From Deltaproteobacteria bacterium (GTDB lineage: Bacteria; Myxococcota; Myxococcia; Myxococcales; SZAS-1), in assembly GCA_018266075.1 (NCBI GenBank), contig JAFEBB010000030.1:22710-86709 (forward strand): DNA of 64,000 nt. The letters run 5' to 3'. The notes under the pieces were generated by a model. The model saw only the letters and a list, made by a program, of their open reading frames with translations, was not told the DNA's origin and did no database searches. Position numbers and translations under genes: made by a program. Numbering within the stretch: position 1 is the stretch's first letter; each line of letters starts with the position of its first letter. Of this stretch, positions 48,875 to 62,200 are shown one piece after another.

Positions 48875-49875
48875 CCGTCGCGGGCGCGATCACCACGGCG
48901 CTCGCGCCGCTCGACACCGCGCGCCGCGCCACCCTGGCTGTGCTCGGTGCGCCCGCGCGCCGGCTGATCGTCGACCGCGAGCTGCGCGTGCTGGTGGTGG
49001 GGCTCTCTTCGGTCGCCGCCGCGTTCGTGGGCGCGGTGTGGTTTCCCATGTGGATGCTGGCGCTGGGGCCCATCGTGCTCGGCGTGCCGCACCTGCTCTC
49101 GGACGTCCGCTACCTCATCGCGCGGCCGCTGCTCTACCGTCGGCGCGAGCTCGTGGCCGCCGTCGGCTTGCCGTTGCTGGCCACGGCGCTCCGTCCCGAG
49201 GCCTGGGTGGGGCTGCTCGCGGCGGTGGGCGCGGTGGCCTGCGCGCGCGGGAGCCTCGTGCGGCGCGCGGCGATCCTCGCTCCGGTGACGCTCGCGTACG
49301 CCGGCGCCTATCGCTTCCCGATGCTCGCGAACCTCGTGGTGCTGCACGCGCACAACGCGGTGGCGCTGGTGCTCTGGTGGATCTGGCGGCCGCGGCGGTT
49401 CGCGGCGCACGGGCCGATCGCGGCGGCCATCATCGCGGGCGCAGCCGTCCTGCTGCTCGGTGTGTTCTCACCGGCGCTCGCCGGGCCGAATACGGCCACG
49501 CCGCTCATTCGCTGGCTGGGCGAGCTCGCGCCTGGCGCAAGCCTCACGCTCGCGGTGCGCTGGCTGATGTGCTTCGCGTTCGCGCAGTCGGTGCACTACG
49601 CGCTCTGGCTGCGGCTCGTGCCGGATGACGACCGCGTGCGCCGCACGCCCCGCTCCTTCCGCGCCACCTTCGACGCCCTGCGCGCCGATCTGGGCATGCC
49701 CATCCTGGCGATTACGGTGGCGCTCGCGCTGGGCCTCGCGCTCTGGGGTGCGTGGGATCTCGCGGCGGCGCGCTACGGCTACCTGCGGTTCTCGGCCTTC
49801 CACGCGTACCTGGAGGTCGCCGCGCTCGCGCTCTGCGTGGCCGAGGCGCGAAGCCCGGGTGAGGCGCTGGCGTGA
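48871..49875 (+). CDS. Polytopic membrane protein, His-containing, unassigned
   Basis: A 334-residue membrane protein with about eight hydrophobic helices. Blocks with His and Asp near the membrane (VLGVPHLLSDVRYLIARPLL, VVLHAHNAVALVLWW, QSVHYALWLRLVP) recall the spacing of membrane metalloenzymes; the GxPHxxxD block resembles the Brp/Blh carotenoid-cleavage family, but the match is weak. The start is GTG overlapping the previous stop, and its stop overlaps the next GTG start. Function unknown. Confidence 0.72.
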   Translation: MTVAGAITTALAPLDTARRATLAVLGAPARRLIVDRELRVLVVGLSSVAAAFVGAVWFPMWMLALGPIVLGVPHLLSDVRYLIARPLLYRRRELVAAVGLPLLATALRPEAWVGLLAAVGAVACARGSLVRRAAILAPVTLAYAGAYRFPMLANLVVLHAHNAVALVLWWIWRPRRFAAHGPIAAAIIAGAAVLLLGVFSPALAGPNTATPLIRWLGELAPGASLTLAVRWLMCFAFAQSVHYALWLRLVPDDDRVRRTPRSFRATFDALRADLGMPILAITVALALGLALWGAWDLAAARYGYLRFSAFHAYLEVAALALCVAEARSPGEALA

Positions 49876-50204
49876 GCTTCTTCTGGGCCTGGCTGCGCGC
49901 CTTCGCGTTCACGCAGATCATCGAGGTGCCCATCTATCGTCGCGCGCTCGACGGCCGCACCGCCGTGGCCTTCGGCGCGAGCCTCGTCACCCACCCCATC
50001 GTGTGGCTGGCGTCGATCCCGCTGTCGCCGCGGCTGGGGCTCTGGCCGTACATCGCGCTGGCCGAGCTCTTCGCGTGGCTCGTGGAGGCGGGCTACATGC
50101 ACCTCTTCGGCCTCAAGCGCGCGCTGATGTGGAGCGCCATCGCCAACGGCGCGAGCTTCGGGCTGGGCACGGCGGCCCACTACCTCTTCCCTGGCTCGCT
50201 CTGA
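49872..50204 (+). CDS. Small membrane protein, coupled to the preceding gene
   Basis: A 110-residue protein with about three helices (FVSLVTHPIVW-type segment, LGLWPYIALAELFAWLVEAG and a final helix). The GTG start overlaps the previous stop (GTGA). It contains several His and Glu residues near the helices. No family recognised; likely a partner of the 334-residue membrane protein. It ends three bases from the giant TPR gene's stop on the other strand. Confidence 0.75.
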   Translation: MSFFWAWLRAFAFTQIIEVPIYRRALDGRTAVAFGASLVTHPIVWLASIPLSPRLGLWPYIALAELFAWLVEAGYMHLFGLKRALMWSAIANGASFGLGTAAHYLFPGSL

Positions 50205-50207
50205 CGA

Positions 50208-53200
50208 CTACCGCGCCTGCGGCTGGTTGCCGGTGAAGACCACCACGCTGATGCCCAGCGCCTCGCGGAGCTGCGCGTACTCGGCCGAGAGGCAGAACAC
50301 CATCAGGTCGCGGATCTTGGAGCGCAGCGGCAGCCGCACGATGGTGCCCTGCTCCTTCTCCAGCACGCCCTTGGCCGCCTCGATGTTGGTGCAGAGCAGC
50401 GTGCCCGCGCGGTTGGCGGTGAGCTCGGCGCCTTCGACGAACGCGCGGACATCGCCCAGCGATTGCACCTTGAGGTAGCTGCGCACCAGCCGCGCCAGGG
50501 CCTGCTTCGCGGGGTCGGTGAGCGTCTTCTCGAGGTTGCGACGCTCGGCGTCCACCTGGCGCGGATCCGCCGTCACCTTGTACGACGGCGCCATGAGCAC
50601 GATCGCCGCCTGGAAGATGGCCTCGAGCCGCTCGAGCGGGAGCACACGCGCGAGCGCCAGCTCCGGCCGCGCGAACGCGAGCGCCTTGCCCACGTGGAAC
50701 TGCAGCTCCTTCTGCTGGCTCTGCTTGAAGAGGAGCCCGCCCGCCTTCATCGTCAGCGGCCAGGTGTGCAGCAGATCGATGAACTGGTCCTGGTCGGGCG
50801 GGATCTCGCCGCCCTGCCCGCGCATCTGGTTGCGCCGCGCGATGAGGTACGGCGAGTAGAACTCCATGCTGTCCAGGTGCAGCACGTGCGTGACGGTGCG
50901 GAACGTGTTGATGGCCAGCTCTTCGCCGGTGGCGAGATCGATGCGGTGCTTGCGCGCGTCGATGCGGTACTCGCCGAGCTTGTGCGCCCAGAGCATGCCC
51001 GCCTGCGTCTGCAGCAGGCTCAAGATCTCGCCGAGCGGCCCGCGGACCTTGGGGTGGAACAACATCTCCGCCCACATGCGGTCGGTCATGACCTTGTCTT
51101 TGGGCAGCGCCTCACGCCGCTTCGCGAACGGCGAGAGCTTGGTGAGGATCTCGCGCTCCTCCGCGCCGCCTTCGCCCAGCAGGTGCACCACGCTCTGCGC
51201 GGCCACGTAGGCCTCGTCGTACTCCTTGCGCAGCGCGTGCAGCTTGGCGAGTGAGCTCGCCGCCTTGCCCGGGTTGGCGGTCTGCGGCAGCGCCTTGCGG
51301 TACGCGGCGATGGCCTTCTCCTGGCCCTCGGGCTGCTCGGCGGCGAGCTGGGCGTACAGCTCCAGCGTGGCCACGTCATCCGGGCTGGCCTTGGCGACCA
51401 CCTCGTACGCCATCATCGCGGCCGCGGGGTTCTTCAGCACGCGCATGTACAGATCGGCCAGCGTGCGCCAGAGCGCCATGCGGGCCTGGTGCGTCTCCTC
51501 CGTCTTGGGGAGCCGCTTGATCATCGCGGCGTAGTTCTCCTCGAGCTTCTTCCACTGCTTGCGCGCGGCCAGCAGCTGCTCGATGGCGGAGAACGCGTTC
51601 ACGAACTTGGGATCGACGTCGAGGCACTTGTTGAAGGCCTCGATGGCCTTGTCGTCGTCCTTCATCTCGTCGCGGTAGATCTCGGCGAGCGTGTAGTAGC
51701 CGCGCTTGCGCGAGCCCTGGTCCGCCGAGACATCCTGGTGATCGAGCACGCGCTCGAGCATCTCCACGGCCTTCGAGCCCTGGTGCGTGTCGCGGTAGAG
51801 CGCGAGAAGCTGATCGAGCGTGGCGAGATCGTCTTCTTTGGCCTTGAGCGCGTTGTTGAAGGCGTCGATGGCGCCGAAGGGATCGTTGAGCTTGTCGCGG
51901 CTGAGCTTGGCGATCGCGGTGTGCATCTCGAAGAGCTCCTGCCCCTCGAGCACCTCCGACAGCTTTCGCCGCAGCGTGAGCGCCTTCTCGTACTGCCCCA
52001 GCTCCTCGGCCAGGGTGATCATCGCCCGCTGGCTGGCCTCGTGCTGCGGATCGATCGCGAGCGCTTTCTCGAAGTAGTTGAGCGCGCGCTCCTGCTGCTT
52101 CACCTTCAGGCAGATCTCGCCGAGCTGCCAGTAGATCTCCACGACCTCGAGGTCGGTGAGGTCCTCGCGGTGCTGCAGGAGGATGGTCTGGTAGACCTTG
52201 TTGGCCTCCTCGAACTCGCCGGAGCCGACGAGCAGGTGGCCCAAGCCCTCGAGCGCGGGCAGGTACGTCGAGTCGAGCTCGTACGCGCGCCGGTAGCCCT
52301 CGAGCGCCTTCTTCTGCTTGCCGAGCTTCTCGCAGACGTAGCCGAGTCGATAGAGCTGCCGGCAGAGGTCCTTGCCCACGTCGGGCCCGTCGGAGACCTT
52401 TTCGCCCAGGCGCACGCCCACGATGTCGAGCATCTGCTCGGCGCGCTCCCAGTTCTCCTTGGCCACGTAGATGTCGGCGAGGGGCCGCGCAGCCGCGAGC
52501 GAGTCGGGGCTCACGCGCAGCGCTTCTTCGTAGTACGTGGCGGCCTCGTCGCGGTCGTCCTTCTTCTCGCGATAGAAGTCGGCGACGGCGATCCACGCGG
52601 CGGTCTTCTCCTCCGCGTCGAGCGTGGCCTTGGCCTCGGCGATGAGGGTCTTGAGGTAGCCGTCCTCGTCGCGCTCGAGCTGGAAGATGCCCTTGAGCTG
52701 CCGCAACGCAGGCAGATACGCGGGATCGATCTGCAGGGCGCGCTGGTAGGCGGCCTTGGCGCTCCCGGAGTCGAGGAGCATGTCCTCGTGGATCTTGCCC
52801 GTGCGCTGCCAGAGCTCCACGGCGCGCGTGCCGCGCTCGATCTCCGCCTCGCGCTGGAGCATGTCGAGCGCGAAGGGCCAGTTGCCGCTGCGCTCGTACA
52901 ACACGCCCAGCGCGTGCATGGCGCCCTTGCTGCGCGGGTCCATGTTGAGCGCCTGGTTGTAGACCTCGGCGGCGCGGTCGACGCGGGAGAGCTTGTGGTA
53001 CCAGACGTCGCCCTGCTCGATGAGCAGGTCCACGATGTCGGGCACGGCGGCGGCAGGAATGATCGACAGGTGCCGGTCGTAGATCTGCACCAGCTCGTCC
53101 CAGCGGCCCTGCGCGCGCTTGAGGCGCTCCAGGTCCTTGATGGCCTGGGTGTTGCGCGCGTCGAGCTCGAGGACACCGACCAGGCACGCGTCGGCGTTGG

Positions 53201-56200
53201 CGAGGTTCTGGTACTTGTCCTCCCAGATGGCGGCGCACTTGAAGAGGATCTTCACGCGCTCTTTGGCGTCGGTGACGAACTCGAGCTGCTGGTTGTAGAC
53301 GCCGAGCAGCTCCGCGCTGCGATCCAGGCGCGTGTAGATCTTCTCGAGGGCGCTGATGCTGTCGCGGTGCGTGGGATCGAACTCGAGGGCCTGCCGGTAG
53401 CCGGCGATGGCGGCCTCGTCGTCCTGCAGATCGCGCTCGTAGATCTCGGCGACGGCGTGCTGCAGCTCGGCGCGCTCGCTGGGGTGCTGCGCGAGGTCGC
53501 GGGCGCGGATGAGCTGCTGGGTGAGATCCTCCCAGCGCTTCTCGCGCTTGAGGATGGTGGCCAGCACGTCGATGGTGGCGCGATCGGCCTCGAGGTTCAG
53601 CGCGCGGTGCAGGGCCTCGATGGCGCTGTCGGTGTCCTTGCGCTTCTCGTCGTGGACGCGCGCGATCTCCCGGAGGATGACCTTGCGCTCGTCGATGGAG
53701 CCCGAGACCTCGAGCTTCTGCTCCAGGCTGGCGATGTAGTCGGAGTCCTTGCCACGTCGGCTGTGCATCTTGCCGAGCATGTCCAGCGCGGTGCGGTTGG
53801 CGGGGTCGAACTCGAGGATCTTGCGAAGTGAGGCCTCGGCGGCCTCGGGCTCGTCGAGGTGCTCGTCCTGGATGCCGGCGAGGCCGGCGTAGGCGAGCTC
53901 GGCCACGGAGCCCTTGGGCGCGTTCTCCGCGACCTCCTCGTAGACCATCGACAGCTCTTCCCAGCTCTCGTTCTCGCCGGCGAGCGTGTTCAGCGCGGCC
54001 CGAACCTCGTCATCCTGCGGCTGCTCGCGGAACGCGCGGCAGTAGGTGATGAACGCGAGGTCCTTCTGGCCGAGCTTCTCGATCTGCAGCTTCGCGGTCT
54101 CCTTGAGGAGCGCGAGGTGCTCGGCGGCGTCGGTGACTGCCGGCAGGAAGCGATCGGTGGTGGTGGTGTAGCGGCGCCAGTCGCCGAGCTCCTTGGCGAG
54201 CGAGCGCAGCTGTTCGAAGGCCAGGCGGTTCTTCGAGTCGACGGTGAGGATCTTGTCGTACGCGGCGAGCGCCATCTCGCGCTTCTTGAGCTGCACGGTC
54301 CACGTCTCGGCGACGCTGAACAGCGTGTTCACCGCCTCCTCGACCTTCCCCGCCTGCTCGGCGAGGCCCGCGCGCAGCTCCATGGCCTTCACCTGGTCGG
54401 CGAAGGCGCCCAGCTTGCGGAAGAGCTCCTCGGCGCGGAGCAGATCGGCCTCCACGTGCGGCTCGACGTCGAGCACGCGCCGGGCGGCGTCCATGGCCTC
54501 GTCCTTGCGGCCGGCGGCGGCGAGCACTTCACCGAGGCGCAGGCGGACCAGCTTCACGCCGGCCTGGTCGTCCTGAACCGGGATGAGGCGGCGCAGCATG
54601 GTGACGAGGTCGTCGGTCTTGCCGAGCTTCTCGTAGATGTCGCGCAGGCTCTCGAGGGCGTGCTTGTGCCGCGGGTCGCGGTCGAGCACGGCCTTGAAGG
54701 CCACCACGGCCTCGTCGAGCTGGTCCTGGTGCTCGAAGAGCACGCGGCCGAGCTTGTCGGACAGCCGCACGATCTCGCGCGGGTCGACGGTAAACGAGAG
54801 CCGCTTCTTGAGCAGATCGGCCAGCGGCTGCCAGCGCTGGGTGTCCTCGTAGAGGCCCTCGAGCGCGAGGAATGCGGGCTCACTGCGCGGGTTCTTCTCC
54901 AGCACCTGCTGGTACAGGTCAATGGACTGCGTCTGGTCGCTCAGGCCGTGGCCGGCCACCTGCGCCATGCGCGCGAGCACGCGCTCGCGATCCTGCGGCG
55001 GCGCGATGTCGCGCTGCATCTCCATCACGCGGTATAGGCGATCCCAGTGCTGGGCGGCGTCGTAGAGCTTCTCCAGGCCGCGCAGTGCGGGCATGGACTT
55101 GGGGTCGATCTTCAGCACCTGCTCGAAGGCCTCGGCAGCCGCGTCGGGGCGCTCGAGCTTCTCGTCGAGCACCTGGCCCAGCGCGAGCAGCTGGTTGGCC
55201 TTCTCGCGCGGCTCCTCGAGCACCTCCGCCGAGCGGCGCAGCACCTCCACGAGCTTGTCCCACTGCTGCTCGGCGCGGTACGCGCGATCGAGCGCGGGCA
55301 GGGCCTGCACGCCGGTCTTGGGATCGAGCGCGAGCGACTGCTCGAAGAACGGCAGCGCCTCGTCGGGACGGTCGAGCTTCTGCTCCAGCAGCGTGCCGGC
55401 GCGGAAGGCGATGTCGGAGGCGGCCTGCTCGTCGCGCACGCGCGGCAGCTCCTCCTCGTACAGCGCGACCAGCTCCTCTTCGCTCTCGGCGGCGGTGGCC
55501 ACGCGCTCCAGGGTGCGGCGGAGCTGGGGATCAGTCGGGTCCTCGCGGAAGGCGCGGCAGAGGGCCATGAAGGCCAGCTCGGGCCGGTTCTGACGCTCGG
55601 CGCGCAGCGTGGCCAGCTCGGTGTAGATGCGCTTCTTCTCGAAGCTGTCGATGGCGTTCGCGGCGCGCGTGTCGAGCAGCTGGGCCAGCTTGGCCACGTT
55701 GTTCGCGTGCCGGTAGGCGATCTCGAGCGCGGCGGCGGCCTCGTCGAGCTGCGGCTCCTTGGCGAGGATCTGCTCCAGGCGCGCGACCACGTCCTCGTTG
55801 TCGGGCTTCTGCTCGAGGAGCTCCTTGTAGAGCGCGAGCGCGCCGGAGCGATCCTGCAGCTTCAGCTCGCGAAGCTCGGCCAGGCGGCGCTTGAGCTGCA
55901 TGGCCGTGGCGGCCTGCTTGTCGGCGTCGGCGAGGGCGAGCTCGCGCACGAGCACGTCGGCGAGCTCCACCCAGCGCTCCTGCTTCACGCAGAGCGCGTC
56001 GAGGCGGTTGAGCGCGGCTCGGTCGTCTTGCTTCACCTCTTGCAAGAGGCGATGCAGCGTGGCGATGGCGCCCGCCGGATCGCGCATCTTGTCTTCCTGC
56101 AGCTCGGCCATGCGCAAGAGCAGCGCGGCGCGCTGGTCGTCGTTCTCGGCGAGCGAGAGCTTGCGACGGAAGATCTCCAGCAGCGTCTCGAACTCGCCCT

Positions 56201-59200
56201 GATCGCGCAGCAGGATCGAGAGCTGATCGAGCGCCTCGGTGTCCGCCGGGCGGATTTCCAGAATGCGCAGGTACGCATCCGCCGCGCGGTGCAGATCGTC
56301 GAGCGGGCCGCGGTTGAGCGCGGCCTGGGCGCGGTAGAGCGCGATGCGCGCGTCGTCCGTGGTGGCACGCGCGAGCACCTCGCTGATCAACGCCTCGAGC
56401 TCCTCGTGCGTGCCGGCGCCTTCCACGTACTCCTGGGTGGCGGCGAGCGCCTCCACGTCATCCGGCATCTCGCGCAGCGCGCGCGAGGCGGCCACGAAGG
56501 CCATCTCCGGCGAGCCGAGCGGCCCGCCGTACACCTCGGCCACGCGACGCAAAAGGATCGCGCGCTCCACGGGCGGCGCAGCGGCCGCGCGGGCCTCGAG
56601 CACCTGCACCAGGCGCTGGTGATCGCCGCCTTCGCTGAACACCGGCTCCAGCGCGAGCGCCGCTTCCGTGCGCAGCGCGCCTTCGCTCTTGGCCATCTCT
56701 TCGAGCGCGCTCACGGCGCCGGCGTGACCGGGCTTGGCCGCGAGCACCTTGCGATAGAGCTCGAACGCGCCGCGCGGATCCGACAGCCGCTGCTGCATGA
56801 GCTTGCCCAGGCGCACCTGGAGCTCGAGCGCTTCTTCCACCTTGCCCTGCTGCTGCGCGAGCGCGATCTCCCGGCCCATGTGCGTGGCCAGCTCGTCCCA
56901 GCGCTCGGTGCCCGCGAGCAGCTCGTGCAGCGCGGTCATGGCGTTGGGATCGGAAGGCTCGAGCTGCAGGAGCTGCTGGTACGCCTCCACGGCCGCGCCG
57001 GGATCGGCGAGCTTGTCCTCGCAGAGCGTGGCCAGCTCGTAGAGCAGCTCGCGCTTCTTGCGCGAGTCCTGCTCGAGCGCCACCTGGCGGCGGAACACGT
57101 TGCCCAGCTCGATGAGCGCGTTGGAGCGCCGGTAGATGCGCGAGAGCGCCTCGAGCACGTTGGCGTCGTCGGGCTCGAGCCTGGCGACTTCTTCGAGCGC
57201 CTTGGCGGCTTGATCGAGCGCGCCGAGGCGGTTTGCGTAGAGCGACGCGAGGCCGCGCCACAGCGTGACGGCGAGCTCCGGGTGCGCGTTGCGCTCCAGC
57301 TCGTCGTGGTAGGCGCCAGCGAGATCCTCGAAGGAGCCGGTGTCGGCGGCGAGGCGCTCCAGATCTTCGCGGATGGACTCCTCGCCGGGCGCTTCACGGA
57401 ACGCGCGCAGCTTGAGCGCGAACGCGAGCGGCTTCTGCCCCAGCGCCTCGCGCAGGTTGGCGACCTCTTGCAAAAGCGCCATGCGCTGCTCGGGCGCGGC
57501 GGCGGGCAGGCGGGCCTCGAGGACGTCGGCGAGCCGGCGCGAGTCGCTCATCGCGCGGTACACGGGCTCGAGCAGCTTGGCCGTATCGACTTTCACCACC
57601 TCGACGGCGAACAGGCGCTCCAGCCCTGCGACGACATTGGCGTCGTTGGGAGCCTCGGCGAGGGCGATGGCGTAGGCGTCGACGGCCTCGTGCGCATCGG
57701 CGTCCTTCTCGAGCAGGGCTGCGCGACGCAGCAGGTACACCTTGCGCGTGTTGCCTTCGGTGAGATCGGCGAGCGCGCGCAACACGTCGGCGTGCTCGCG
57801 CGACTTCTTCAAGCGCGGATAAATCGCGTCGAGCAGCTGCCAGGCCTTGAGGTTCTTGCCGTCGAGGGCAATGACCTCGCGCAGCGTCTCCACGGCGCCG
57901 GCCTCGTCGGCCATCTGGTCGCGCGCGGCGGCCGACTGCAGGAGCAGCTGCACGCGCTCCTCGGGCGTCTGCGCGAGCTGCGCCTTCTGCCGATAGAGCG
58001 CGGCCAGGTTCTGCGCGTTCTGGCTCTTCTCGTAGAGCTTGGTCAGCGCATCCAGCGCTTCACGATCGCCGGGGCGCTTCTCGGTGAGGCCCTTCCAGAG
58101 CTCGATGGCGCGCTCGGTCTGGCCGAGCTGCGCGCGGAGCGAGGCGGCGCGGCGCCAGAGGGCGTCGGAGAGCGAGTCCTCGTCCTCGTCCTTGGCGGCG
58201 TCCTCGTAGATCTCGGTGAGCTCTTCCCAGGCGTTGGTCTCGCGCGCGAGCTTCTCCAGCTCCGGGATGAGGGTGCGGCGATCCACGCGCTCGGCGAACG
58301 CGCGGCAACCGCTCATGAACGCCATGTCGGGCTGCGAGAGGTCGCGCTGGTAGATGGTGCGGATCTCGCCGTACAGCTTCGACTTGATCTCCGCGCTGGC
58401 GGTCTTGAGCAGCGCCTCGCGCAGCGCGATGCGGCGGGGATGATCGCCGACTTTTTCGAGCACGGGATCGAGCAGCTTCAAGGCCTCGCCGGCATCGGGC
58501 GCGCCCGACTTCACCCACGCCTCGAGCGCGCCGCGCGTGCCCACGTGCGCGGGATCGGCCTGGATCACCTGCTCGAAGAGCAAGAGCGCCGAGGTGAGAT
58601 CGCCGAGCTGGGTGCGCTTGAGCTCGGCCAGACGGAAGGTGAACTCGCGGCCCTGGGGGCTCGGGCCCTCCTGCGCTCGACGAAGCTCGAGCGCGTACGC
58701 GAGATCGTGCGGACGCTGGAGCTTCTCGTAGAGGCGATCGAGCGCGGCGGCGCAGTCTTTGTCGTGCGGATCGAGCTCGGCCAGGCGGCGGTACGCAGAC
58801 GCAGCGCCTTCCGGATCCTTGAGCACGCCCTCGTAGAGCGCGCCGGCCTCACGCAAGAGCGCGGTCTTCTCGCTGTCGTCGTAAACGACCTCGGCGAGCG
58901 CGCGGCAGGTCTTGGCCAGATCGGCGAAGGCCTCGGTGGCGCGGTAGAGGCGGTGCAGGCCACGCAGGGCGTCGAGGTTCTGCGGATCGACGACGAGCAC
59001 GCGGTTGTACGCGCTGATGGCTCGCGCGCGATCGTTCAGGCGGCGCTCGCAGACCTCGGCCACCTCGCGGTGCAGCGGAATCGCAGCGGCACCGGTGGCG
59101 AGATCGGCGCACTCGCCCACCACGTCGGCGTACTCGCCGATGCAGTCGGCCTCCTCGGCGGCTCGGCGCGCGGCCAGTCGCAGCGCGGCGTCGCTCGACG

Positions 59201-62200
59201 CGAACCGCAGCGCGCGGCCCAACTTTCCAAACGCCAGCTCGGGCTGGCGCAGGTCGTTGGAGTACACCTGCGCGGCGCGCTTGAGCGCGGCGACCTTGTC
59301 GGCCACGGGCTCGGCGGCGTCGCTCAAGACCTCGAGCGCGAGCACCAACCGGCGGTGCTCCTTGATGGCCTCGTAGGCGGGGATGAGCGCGCGCGCGGCC
59401 TTCTCGCGCAGCTCGCTGTCATTGAGCAGGTTCTCGAGCGAGGTCAGCGCTTCAGGATCCGACGGCCTCACGGCCAGGATCTCAGCGTAGCCACGCACGG
59501 CTGCGTCGCGGTCTCCCAAGGATGCCTCCAGGATGCGCGTTCTCCGAAGATTGAGTCGCGAAACTTTCTCGGTGTCGCCGCGGGCCTCGGCGAGCTTGCG
59601 CTCGCGCGTGAGAACCCGCTCCAGATCCTGGAAGCGGCGGGCGCTCTCCAGGGCCTTGGCGAGCCGCGGCAGGTACTGCTCTTCATCGGCGCCGGCGGCG
59701 ATGGCTTCTTCAATGGCCTGGGCGGCGTCGCTGTGGCGCGCGAGGCGCTCCAGCACGTCGGCGAGCGAGGCGAGCAGCCCGGCCCGCTCCTCGTCGCCCT
59801 TCTCCGCCGCCAGCGCGGCGCGGAGCAGCTGCTCGCACTCCACCCAGCGATCCTGCTTTTGATATATCGCGAGCAGGCCACGCGAGGCCGCCAGGTTGTC
59901 GGCCTGGCGGGTGAGGACGCTGCGGTAGGCGTCGGCGGCGCTCTGGGGCTCGCCGCACATCTCGGCGAGCTGGGCGGCGCGGAAGGCGAGCGCCACGGCG
60001 TGCTCGGTGTCGTCCTTCTCGTTGGCGGCGAGCTCCAGCCAGAGCTGCACCACCTGCACGCTCGAGCCGAGGTCGCGCGCGAGCCGGCCGATCTCGCGGG
60101 CGATGGGCTCGCTCGCGGGCAGCTCGCGGCTGGCGGTCATGAGCGTGGCCAGCGCGGCGCGGTTGTCCACGAGCTGCTGCTCATTGAGCTCGGCGACTTG
60201 TAGGAACAGCTTCTCGCGCACGACGGCGTTGTCGGTATCCGCGAGCACGGTCTCCAGCGAGCGCACCGCGCGGTGGAAGTCGCCGCCCTGCTTCTGGTGC
60301 GGCAAGAGCGCCGCGGCGATCTTCGACGGCTTCACGCCCTTCTGCGCCAGCGCTTCCAGGCGCGACATGACCTCGGGCGCGCCCGGGTTCGCCTCGAGCA
60401 GCTTGAGCAGCCCGGTGAGCGCCTTCTCGGGCTTGCCCAGCTCCTCACCCACGAGGTCGAGGCGCGCCAGGCTCCACGTCAGCGCGTCGCGCGGGCTCTG
60501 GGCCAGGCCGGCGAGCTTCTCGGCGGCGTCGGCGGCGAGCTCCCAGTTCGAGAGCGCACGCGCCACGCGCGAGAGCGCCTCCCAGGTCTTCACGTCGGCG
60601 GGATCGAGCGCGAGCAGCTTCTGGTACGCGTCGAGGGCCTTCTTCGGCTCGGCGCCCTGTTCTTCCAGCTTGGCCGCGAGCTGCGCGAGGAGCCGGCGCT
60701 GCTGCACCGGGTCCTTCTCGGCCGCGACGCGCGCCTCGAGGTTCGCCACGATCTCTTGCGCCGCGCCTGCCCGCTGCAGCAGGCGCTCGATGGCGGCGTG
60801 GGCCTCGTCGTCCTGGGCGTCCTCGCTGGCGACCTGCCGCCAGAGCGAAAGCGCCTGCTCGGGCGCCGCCAGGTACTGCTCGAGCACCGCCGCGAGCCGC
60901 TTGCGAAGCACGAAGCGCTGTGCCGCGGGCGCGTGATCCGACGCGAGCTTCAGCGCGCGCGCCGCGAGGTGCCAGCTGCCGCTCTTCTCGGCCCAGATGG
61001 AGAGCTGATCGACGACGGTCAGCTCACCGGGCGCGAGCACCAGCGCGCGCGCGAGCAGCCGCGCCACCTCGGCGGGTGGCGCGCCCTCCAGCGCCTGCAG
61101 CGACGCGAGCCGCGCCAGCCGCTCGGCCTGGGCCGCCGGCGTGGCCAGCGTGGCTGCGGTGCGCTCCCAGAACTCGCGCTGTTCCTGCGGCTCGCCGTCG
61201 GCGAAGAGCGGCTCGAAGGGCGCCACGTCGGGCGCGAGCGCAGGATCCGCGCGGAGCGCCTCCAGCACCTGGGCGCGCGCCTTCTCCGGCTGGCTGAGCG
61301 ACTTGGCGTACAGCCCCGCGAGGAGCAACCGCACGGTCCCGCTGCGACGCGCGGCCGGCAGCGCCGCCAGGTGCGCCTCCCAGAGCTGCGCGGCGTCGGC
61401 GACCTTGCCATCGTCGATGAGCAGCTCGGCGGCGAGGCTCGTCGCGTCGGAGCGCGTGGGATCGAGCTGGGCGGCCTTGGTGAACGCGGCCAGCGCATCC
61501 TCGCGGGCGTTCAGCGGCGCGAGCTTCACCCGGCCCACGCGCACCCAGAGCTCGGCCTGGGCGAGGCGGTCCTGCGTCTCGCGCGTCAGCTTCTCGAGCT
61601 GCTGCGCGAGGTGCGCGAAGTCACCCTTGGCCTCGGCGCCGCGCTCGATGAACTCGCGCAGCTGCGGCATGGCCGGATAGAGCAGCGCGCACTTGGTGAG
61701 CGCCTCTTCCACGCGGGCGTCGCGGTTCGGGCCGTCGTCGAAGACGAAGTAGAGCTGCGCGACCCGGAGCTGCATCGCGCCCGCGCGCTTGCGGTCGCGC
61801 TCCTCGGGCGCCTTGGCGCGCAAGGTGCGAACCTCTTCGTTCCAGCCCGCGGCCACCGCGTCGAGCCGGGCCAGCGCCGCTTGCGCGCGCGCGTGATCGG
61901 CCTGAATCGACAGCGCCGCCTGCGCCGCCTCGCGCGCCTGGGGAAAATCGGCGGGCCACTCGCTGAGCAGCTCCGACAGCTCCGCGTACGCGTCGGCCAG
62001 CCCCTCGCCGCCGAAGGTGTGCCGCTCGTCGTGCAAGAGCGAGAGCGCGGGGCGCAGCTGCCGCTGGGCCAGGAGGAGCGCGCGCGCACGCTGGATGGGC
62101 CCGCGCTCGTCGGGGACCAGGCGGAACGCGCGCAGCAGATCGAGCGCGGCGCGACCGGGCTGGCGGAGCTCACCCTCGGCGAGCGACGCCGCGTCCATCA

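Noticed and set aside
55047..60203. Plus-strand open frame of 1,718 codons opposite the giant TPR gene
   Set aside because: Its residues are mostly Leu, Arg, Glu, Gly, Ala and His in the pattern expected from reading high-G+C repeat codons backwards, and the minus strand carries clear TPR periodicity.
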